From Chloroflexota bacterium (lineage in GTDB: Bacteria; Chloroflexota; Dehalococcoidia; Tepidiformales; Tepidiformaceae): DNA of 10,995 nt. The notes under the pieces were generated by a model that did no database searches, was not told where the DNA came from, and saw only the letters and a program-made list of their open reading frames with translations. The position numbers and the translations under genes are program-made. Of the stretch, positions 7,167-10,995 are shown piece after piece. The DNA lies in assembly GCA_021823905.1 (NCBI GenBank), contig JAKALX010000085.1:1-10995 (forward strand), given 5' to 3'. The first letter of the stretch is position 1; each line of letters begins with the position of its first letter.

Positions 7167-7883
7167 TTATCGCCGTGCTCGCCGCCCGAGGATCTCTTCC
7201 TCTGGTGCCGGGGCTGGCGCCTCCATTGGCGTGAGGCCGGTGGCGAGCTGAAACGCCGCCGTGTGGGCCTCACTGATCGACACGTCCTCGTTCCAGTGGC
7301 CAAGTCCCATGAACTTCGCGCCGATGACAAAACTGCGATTCACGTCGGAACGCTTCGACACCACCCTGCAGGGCAGCGGGATGGGCTCGTCGCCGCTCAG
7401 GACGACGACCACGTCGGGGACCGGCGGTGCTTCCAGGCAGGTGAACGCCAGGCCGCCCTGGGAGATGTTGATGACCTTTGCAGCCGTCTCCCAGAGACCT
7501 GCTTGCGTGACAACGCTCGCCGTGAGATTGCAGATGTAGCGGCTCGACTTTCGCTGGTCGAACGAGCGCCAGTCACCGTCCATCCGGAGGGCGACCGTGT
7601 CTTGGTCTCGGTCTTCGAAGACGGCCCCGGCGACCCGCCGCGCCCCGATTGGACCGGTGACCAGCAGCAACGGTTCGTGTGGTTCGAATTGCCGTACGCA
7701 GCCGAGCGTGATCAACGCTCGGCCGGACACCATCACCAGAGTGCCCGGTGTCTGAACCACGGGCGATCGGGAATGATGGACAACCACCGCCGGCGTGGTT
7801 CCGGTCACCGCGCCTGTCTCCAATGATTGCGCCGCGCCGCTGCGCTGGCGGTGAACAAGGTGCCTGGGGATGTGATCGAGCAT
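7167..7883 (-). CDS. PilZ-domain protein, predicted c-di-GMP receptor
   Basis: Predicted cytoplasmic c-di-GMP-binding protein of 238 residues. The C-terminal half is a PilZ domain with the two ligand motifs: RKSSR at residues 111-115 (RxxxR) and NISQGG at 139-144 (N/DxSxxG). Residues about 30-105 are beta-rich and resemble the YcgR-type N-terminal domain that often precedes PilZ. The tail (residues 219-238) is Pro/Ala/Glu-rich and then basic, and is probably disordered. The ATG at 7883 has GGAG 7 bases upstream, and the leader before it contains a c-di-GMP-I-like aptamer. There are no membrane segments. Output (flagellar brake, polymer secretion or other) cannot be read from the sequence. The HD-GYP gene across the divergent region probably controls the level of its ligand. 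Confidence 0.88.
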   Translation of the reverse strand: MLDHIPRHLVHRQRSGAAQSLETGAVTGTTPAVVVHHSRSPVVQTPGTLVMVSGRALITLGCVRQFEPHEPLLLVTGPIGARRVAGAVFEDRDQDTVALRMDGDWRSFDQRKSSRYICNLTASVVTQAGLWETAAKVINISQGGLAFTCLEAPPVPDVVVVLSGDEPIPLPCRVVSKRSDVNRSFVIGAKFMGLGHWNEDVSISEAHTAAFQLATGLTPMEAPAPAPEEEILGRRARR

Positions 7884-7911
7884 GCTCCAGCTCCGTCCGG
7901 GTCCATGGCTG

Positions 7912-7993
7912 CTGCGGTTGCCCGGCTGTCAGACCACTTTTAACAGTGGAGACCCGTGGCCTCGCGTCGCCGGCATTCGCCGGTTCTGCCCGT
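7912..7993 (-). promoter_or_regulatory. c-di-GMP-I (GEMM-I) riboswitch aptamer, variant, in the leader of the PilZ gene
   Basis: Read on the minus strand, the RNA has GGGCAGAACC, a P1 stem CCGGC/GCCGG (7983-7979 with 7974-7970) closed by GAAU, then GACGCGAGGCCACGGGUCU, a P2 hairpin CCACU/AGUGG (7949-7945 with 7938-7934), and UGACAGCCGGGCAACCG. This is the order and spacing of the GEMM-I class. By alignment to Vc2, G20 (7990) and C92 (7917) are kept, but A47 is G (7963), and the P1 loop is GAAU rather than GNRA. The PilZ start codon is about 30 nt downstream. CGGGUC (7956-7951) could instead pair with GACCCG (7903-7898) just before the ribosome site, a possible switch. The class assignment is firm by pattern; ligand specificity is open because of A47G. 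Confidence 0.8.
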
Positions 7994-8149
7994 TGGAACG
8001 ATCGAAGACGGTGTGGTCTTGCTTCGATGTTCTTGCGAGAAGCATCGTGTCTACCTGACGAACTGAAAAGAGGTCATTTGTGTGACAGAATGGTGGCGGC
8101 ACAACTGGCGGCCGAGTTTGTGGTGACGTTTCGGGCAGACATTTCGCGG

Positions 8150-8163
8150 CCAGTGGCCACTGG
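8150..8163. promoter_or_regulatory. Perfect 14-bp palindrome, candidate operator
   Basis: CCAGTGGCCACTGG is identical to its reverse complement over all 14 bases. It lies in the middle of the divergent non-coding region, about 125 bp upstream of the plus-strand promoter candidate. A dimeric DNA-binding protein could use it; the identity of such a protein is unknown. Confidence 0.4.
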
Positions 8164-8287
8164 AGTGCCGCCGCGACCAGTTCGGCGGAGTGCGACCGGC
8201 GTTGCTGGAAAGTGGCTGACTGTGCGCTGGGCGTGCGCTGCTACCCGCTGTTCACCAGGAAGGCACCGCAATCGCCACCGTTCTTAT

Positions 8288-8316
8288 ATGACAATCCAAC
8301 GCTCAGTGCGCATACG
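8288..8316 (+). promoter_or_regulatory. Candidate promoter for the riboswitch, secreted protein and HD-GYP transcript
   Basis: ATGACA (8288-8293) matches the -35 consensus at five of six bases and lies 17 bp from CATACG (8311-8316), which matches the -10 at only three. Transcription near 8323 would place the whole aptamer in the leader. Support is moderate because of the weak -10. Confidence 0.4.
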
Positions 8317-8361
8317 TTGTGCGATGCGTAACAAAACGGCGCAAAGCACTTCGACGAGCGA

Positions 8362-8440
8362 AACGGCAAACCCGGCGAAAGCCGGCGGCGCAAAGCTACG
8401 GGTCTCTGCCCCTCGGGGCGTGATCGCCGAGCCACCGAAA
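8362..8440 (+). promoter_or_regulatory. c-di-GMP-I (GEMM-I) riboswitch aptamer upstream of the secreted protein and HD-GYP genes
   Basis: The RNA reads CGGCAAACC, a P1 stem CCGGC/GCCGG (8372-8376 with 8381-8385) closed by a GAAA tetraloop, then GGCGCAAAGCUACGGGUCU, a P2 hairpin GCCC/GGGC (8408-8411 with 8416-8419), and UGAUCGCCGAGCCACCGA. All hallmark GEMM-I segments are present in order. By alignment to the Vc2 aptamer, the ligand-contacting residues G20, A47 and C92 correspond to G8365, A8392 and C8435 and are all kept, so c-di-GMP is the expected ligand (G at position 20 argues against the cGAMP-type variant). The start codon of the next gene is 37 nt after the aptamer. A small hairpin (AAGA-G-CTC, ATC, GAG-TCTT, 8445-8462) lies just before the ribosome site GGAGG at 8464-8468, suggesting translational control. 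Confidence 0.9.
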
Positions 8441-8476
8441 CACGAAGAGCTCATCGAGTCTTTGGAGGTTTTCGTT

Positions 8477-8974
8477 ATGCTGCGCAATCTCACCGAGACA
8501 GCGGCCCCCGCAGCCAGCAGGTGGCTCCTCGCCCTGGTCCTTGGCGCATTCGGCCTCGCTTTCTTCGTGCTGCATGCCGGCAGCGCGAGCGCAAGCATCG
8601 CCTGGTGCGACAGCGACCCCATCATCCAGGTCAACGGCCAGCTGGTGTCTGCCGTCATCAGCGTTCCGGTCGGCCAGAAGGACAACGTCGAGAGCGCCGT
8701 GGTGATCTTCCACGTGCCCTCGAACGTCAGCGCGAAGGTCATCTTCGTTGACCAGTCGGCGTTCCCCGAGCAGGCCAAGATCGTGAAGGACCTGCCGCGC
8801 TGGAACGGCCACGACGACCTCAAGATCGAGGGCGAACTTCAGGTGACTTCGCGCGACGGCGGCGACTTCGACGTCCGCCTCACCGTGCGCGACGCGCGTG
8901 AAACGCCTACCGTCTACTACGGACAAGCCAACGACGACCTCGACTTCGTCGCTTACGGCCGCGTCCGTTCGTAA
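8477..8974 (+). CDS. Small secreted protein of unknown function under a c-di-GMP riboswitch
   Basis: The 165-residue product is not assigned to a family I can name. It has a Sec-type signal peptide: Arg15, a hydrophobic core at about residues 16-32, and a likely cleavage site ASA|SIAW after residue 39. The mature part, about 126 residues, begins SIAWCDSDPIIQVNGQLVSA and looks beta-rich, with alternating Val/Ile and polar residues (SAVVIFHVPSNVSAKVIFV; LKIEGELQVTSRDGGDFDVR). It has one cysteine (Cys44), is acidic overall, and has no membrane anchor or sorting motif. The ATG at 8477 is chosen for its ribosome site GGAGG 8 bases upstream and the signal peptide; the same frame is open upstream to 7748 but crosses the riboswitch. 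The HD-GYP gene follows after 47 bp, so the two are probably co-transcribed. Matrix or surface roles are conceivable but unproven. Confidence 0.82.
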   Translation: MLRNLTETAAPAASRWLLALVLGAFGLAFFVLHAGSASASIAWCDSDPIIQVNGQLVSAVISVPVGQKDNVESAVVIFHVPSNVSAKVIFVDQSAFPEQAKIVKDLPRWNGHDDLKIEGELQVTSRDGGDFDVRLTVRDARETPTVYYGQANDDLDFVAYGRVRS

Positions 8975-9021
8975 TCCGCAACTCATCTCTGAATCGGATA
9001 CGGACGGAAAGGAGCCGGTCG

Positions 9022-10329
9022 ATGGAGTCCAATCGCCAAACACGCATCCAGCTTGTCGTACTGACGGCATTCGCCCTGGCTGCTGCCGTGGAGACGCTGG
9101 CCGTCCTCCATGGCAGTTGGCCAACGGCCCGGCAAGGCTTCGCCGGGGCCATCCTCACCAGCTTTGTCGCCGCCTGCAGGCTCTTCCCCCTGCACATCGG
9201 CTACAAGCGCAAGATGCTCACCGACAGCGCACCCCTGCTCGCGGCCGCACTGCTTCTGCCGCCGTGGATGGCAGGCCTGGTCGCTGGCGGAGGCATGGCA
9301 TTCGCCGAGGCCTGGGGAGCGCGCAAGATTTCGCGCACGTTGCGCCAGGTCGTCTTCAACTCCAGCCAGCGGACGCTGAGCGCGCTCGGCGCCTCGGCGA
9401 TTTTCGGCCTGCTCGCGGGTTCCGGCCTCTCGGAACCCGATGCGGCAACTGGCCTGGCCGCTGGCGCCGCGATCGTCACCGCCTTCGTCGTCAACGACGT
9501 GCTCCTGCTCGGCGTAATCACCGCCCAGCTCGGCCGCACCGTCGTGGGCGACTGGTTCCGCGACCGCGGAGACATCCCCTACGACGTTGCCCTGTACGCG
9601 TCGGGGCTGGTGTTCGCCTTCCTCGGCAACGACCACGTGTGGTTCCTGCCGCTGCTGGCGCTGCCGGTCGCCGTGTTTCACCGGGCGATGCGCGACCAGG
9701 TGGCGCTCCGGGTGCAGACTCGGGACGCTGTGGAGGCCCTCGCCGACGTGGTCGACATGCGCGACCCGTACACCTTCGACCATTCGAAGCGCGTGGCGGA
9801 GTACTCTCGCAAGATCTGCCAGGAGCTTGGTTTCTCGGTGGACGTCACCGACGAGATCGTTGCCGCGGCTCGCGTGCACGACGTGGGCAAGGTGGGCGTC
9901 CGCGACGCCGTGCTGTTGAAGGCAGGGCGCCTCGACGACGCCGAGCGCAACGAGATCCAGGAGCACCCGGAGCTCGGCGCTCGCCTGACCGCGCGGTTCC
10001 CCGATTTCGGCCGGGGCACCGAAGCCATCCGCCACCACCACGAGAAGTGGGATGGGACGGGCTATCCGATGGGCCTCAAAGGGACACAGATCCCGATGGG
10101 CGCCCGCATCATCGCCGTCGCCGACACCTACGACGCCATGACTTCTACCCGCGTCTACCGCGCCGCCCTGAGCGACGAGGTGACCCGGAACGAAATGGCG
10201 CGCGTGGCCGGCACGCAACTCGACCCGACGATCGTCAAGGCGTTCTTCCGGTCCAAAGGCTGGGAACCGCTCGAAGATCCAGCCGCGTTCGCCTCTGTGG
10301 CGATGGAGCACAACCGGGTAGCGATCTGA
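9022..10329 (+). CDS. Membrane-bound HD-GYP phosphodiesterase, predicted to degrade c-di-GMP
   Basis: Predicted c-di-GMP phosphodiesterase of 435 residues. The N-terminal half (about residues 8-220) has six or seven hydrophobic segments and resembles an integral-membrane sensor of the MASE type; no periplasmic ligand domain is seen. The C-terminal half is an HD-GYP domain: DVVDMRDPYTFDHSKRVAEYS, the metal-binding HD pair at His286-Asp287 in VHDVGKVGV, and HHEKWDGTGYP at 339-349 containing the GYP triad, then RIIAVADTYDAMTS. All core motifs are intact, so it should be active. The ATG at 9022 has AAAGGAG 7 bases upstream. It is the second gene after the riboswitch-controlled secreted protein. 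If the riboswitch turns expression on when c-di-GMP is high, this makes a negative feedback loop; if off, a positive one. Confidence 0.93.
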   Translation: MESNRQTRIQLVVLTAFALAAAVETLAVLHGSWPTARQGFAGAILTSFVAACRLFPLHIGYKRKMLTDSAPLLAAALLLPPWMAGLVAGGGMAFAEAWGARKISRTLRQVVFNSSQRTLSALGASAIFGLLAGSGLSEPDAATGLAAGAAIVTAFVVNDVLLLGVITAQLGRTVVGDWFRDRGDIPYDVALYASGLVFAFLGNDHVWFLPLLALPVAVFHRAMRDQVALRVQTRDAVEALADVVDMRDPYTFDHSKRVAEYSRKICQELGFSVDVTDEIVAAARVHDVGKVGVRDAVLLKAGRLDDAERNEIQEHPELGARLTARFPDFGRGTEAIRHHHEKWDGTGYPMGLKGTQIPMGARIIAVADTYDAMTSTRVYRAALSDEVTRNEMARVAGTQLDPTIVKAFFRSKGWEPLEDPAAFASVAMEHNRVAI

Positions 10330-10358
10330 CGCTCCGCTGCCCGCGTGCATCGCGCGAT

Positions 10359-10386
10359 CAAGGGAGGCTGGAAACAGCCTCCCTTG
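10359..10386. terminator. Bidirectional hairpin terminator between convergent genes
   Basis: CAAGGGAGGCTG (10359-10370), loop GAAA, and CAGCCTCCCTTG (10375-10386) form a perfect 12-bp stem with a stable tetraloop. It sits between the HD-GYP stop (10329) and the stop of the minus-strand gene (10410). No clear T-run follows on either strand. Confidence 0.85.
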
Positions 10387-10409
10387 CGCTTTGTCGCGGG
10401 CAAGCGGCG

Positions 10410-10718
10410 TCAGTCGGCCAGCGGGACTGCTTCGAACGCGTACTCTTCGTGCGTTGTTTCGTCGGTGAACAGCTTCAGCTGGGATTGGAGCGCCATGTCC
10501 CGCTCGGTCCCCGCCATCGCCCGAATGTCTGCCTCGGAGTTCCACATCGAGAGGCGGCCCATGCGAGTCTTGCCGCCGGCGGGGTGGGCTTCAAGGCGAT
10601 AGGCTTTGATGAAGCCGGGGTGCCCCTTGTAGAGCGCTAGCAGCGAGTCGATCAGGTCGCTCACTTCGCGCTCCTTGCCAGGGTGGGGCGTCATCACTGA
10701 AACGCGGATGAAGGGCAT
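10410..10718 (-). CDS. Small dimeric alpha/beta-barrel protein (ABM-like)
   Basis: A 102-residue protein with the pattern of the dimeric alpha/beta barrel superfamily, most like antibiotic biosynthesis monooxygenase (ABM) domains. It has a first strand FIRVSVMTPHPGKE, a helix VSDLIDSLLALYKGHPGFIKAYRLEA, a strand with RMGRLSMWNSEADIRAMAGT, and a last strand HEEYAFEAVPL. Members act as cofactor-free oxygenases, haem-degrading enzymes or proteins of unknown role; nothing here points to a substrate. The ATG at 10718 has a perfect ribosome site AGGAGG 8 bases upstream. The gene stands alone with its own promoter and converges on the HD-GYP gene. A stress-type or housekeeping role is a guess only. 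Confidence 0.78.
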   Translation of the reverse strand: MPFIRVSVMTPHPGKEREVSDLIDSLLALYKGHPGFIKAYRLEAHPAGGKTRMGRLSMWNSEADIRAMAGTERDMALQSQLKLFTDETTHEEYAFEAVPLAD

Positions 10719-10758
10719 CTCGTTGGCCTCCTGGCGTGTGTCTGGATTTCGTCGCCTG

Positions 10759-10786
10759 AGCGTAGATCGCGCTGGCCCGGTGTCAA
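10759..10786 (-). promoter_or_regulatory. Promoter of the ABM-like gene
   Basis: The minus strand has a perfect -35 TTGACA (10786-10781) and, 16 bp on, TACGCT (10764-10759), a -10 of the TAnnnT form. Transcription should start near 10752, giving a leader of about 34 nt with AGGAGG before the ATG. Confidence 0.6.
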
Positions 10787-10798
10787 GGTTGGCTTGAC
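10782..10798. promoter_or_regulatory. Inverted repeat over the -35 box, candidate operator
   Basis: GTCAAG-GTTGG-CTTGAC is a perfect 6-bp inverted repeat with a 5-bp spacer. One arm lies on the -35 of the minus-strand promoter, so a dimeric regulator bound here would compete with RNA polymerase. Confidence 0.45.
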
Positions 10799-10995
10799 TC
10801 GCTACTCGCGTCCCGGCCGGCCGGACCGATGGCGCGCATGATACACGAAGGCGAGATCCGTTCGCGTCGGGTGGGGTTCAGGGTTTTGCGCAAGGTCGAG
10901 GGGAGTGAGGATGGGGATGGCGGGAGAAGGCCGAGGCTCAGGTGCAGGAAGAAGCATTGGCAGGGGGCTGGCGCCAGCTTGCGGACGAGGTGTGG
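10799..10995. other. Right flank without a supported gene
   Basis: It contains a 12-bp palindrome CCGGCCGGCCGG (10813-10824) and then a plus strand strongly rich in G and A from about 10865 to the edge. A short plus-strand frame running to the edge reads EKAEAQVQEEALAGGWRQLA but has no start after an upstream TGA except internal GTG/TTG codons. A minus-strand frame is also open. Neither is good enough to call. Confidence 0.4.

Larger units (their letters stand above)
7994..8361. other. Non-coding core of the divergent region between the two aptamers
   Basis: No gene is supported here, although one plus-strand frame stays open through it. It holds overlapping inverted repeats at 8001-8047, a perfect 14-bp palindrome at 8150-8163, a hairpin-capable repeat CCGCCG/CGGCGG at 8168-8188, a candidate plus-strand promoter at 8288-8316, and an extra copy of GGCGCAAAGC at 8338-8347. 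I found no clear promoter for the minus-strand leader; ATGACC (8077-8072) with TAGACA 18 bp on is only a weak possibility. Confidence 0.6.

Noticed and set aside
8131..8150. CGGGCAGACATTTCGCGG as the start of a third aptamer
   Set aside because: It resembles the 5' end of GEMM-I, but no P1 stem, CGCAAAGC core or 3' block follows.
7748..8476. Upstream extension of the secreted-protein frame to 408 codons
   Set aside because: The extension overlaps the PilZ gene antisense and both aptamers. The start at 8477 has a good ribosome site and begins a signal peptide.
8983..10545. 520-codon minus-strand frame and 580-codon plus-strand frame (8898-10640) over the HD-GYP gene
   Set aside because: Both are shadows in other frames. 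The HD-GYP reading carries every expected motif, while these are rich in Arg, Gly and Pro without domains.
10865..10960. G-rich plus strand as a possible G-quadruplex or dispersed repeat
   Set aside because: The G-runs are separated by loops too long for a convincing quadruplex, and a repeat cannot be shown from one copy; a genome-wide nucleotide search would decide.

Overview
This is a GC-rich bacterial window with no rRNA, tRNA, CRISPR array or insertion sequence that I can see. The organism is probably a member of the Chloroflexota. That guess rests on general style: a twin-arginine lipoprotein signal on the family 5 binding protein, GC-rich hairpin terminators without T-runs, and PadR and HD-GYP genes of this type. 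No marker gene fixes the taxon.

Layout. (1) Positions 1-2552, minus strand: a molybdate/tungstate uptake operon in the order padR, modA, modB, modC, with modC cut by the left edge. Stop and start codons overlap as ATGA at two junctions, and a PadR-type repressor is the first gene. (2) Positions 2595-3221, minus: a NrtR-like regulator made of a degenerate Nudix domain and a winged helix. (3) Positions 3469-7097, plus: two ABC permeases and a Tat lipoprotein binding protein of the peptide/nickel family, without the partner ATPases. The regulator and this transporter diverge from one control region whose -35 boxes overlap. A long hairpin at 7115-7145 closes the transporter operon.

(4) Positions 7167-10329 form a cyclic-di-GMP module and are the most interesting part. 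A PilZ-domain protein (minus) diverges from a small secreted protein followed by a membrane-bound HD-GYP phosphodiesterase (plus). The 593-bp gap between them holds two c-di-GMP-I (GEMM-I) riboswitch aptamers in opposite orientation, one in each leader. The plus-strand aptamer keeps the residues known to contact the ligand. The minus-strand aptamer aligns to it without gaps at 34 of 41 positions in its 5' part, but has G where the ligand-intercalating adenine (A47 in the Vibrio Vc2 aptamer) should be, and GAAU instead of a GNRA loop. So a c-di-GMP receptor, a predicted c-di-GMP-degrading enzyme and an uncharacterised exported protein appear to sit under two divergent c-di-GMP sensors, one of them a variant. 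This looks like a local feedback circuit.

(5) Positions 10410-10718, minus: a small dimeric alpha/beta-barrel (ABM-like) protein with its own promoter and a perfect inverted repeat over the -35 box. It converges on the HD-GYP gene at a 12-bp GAAA-capped bidirectional terminator. I found no convincing gene in the last 277 bases.
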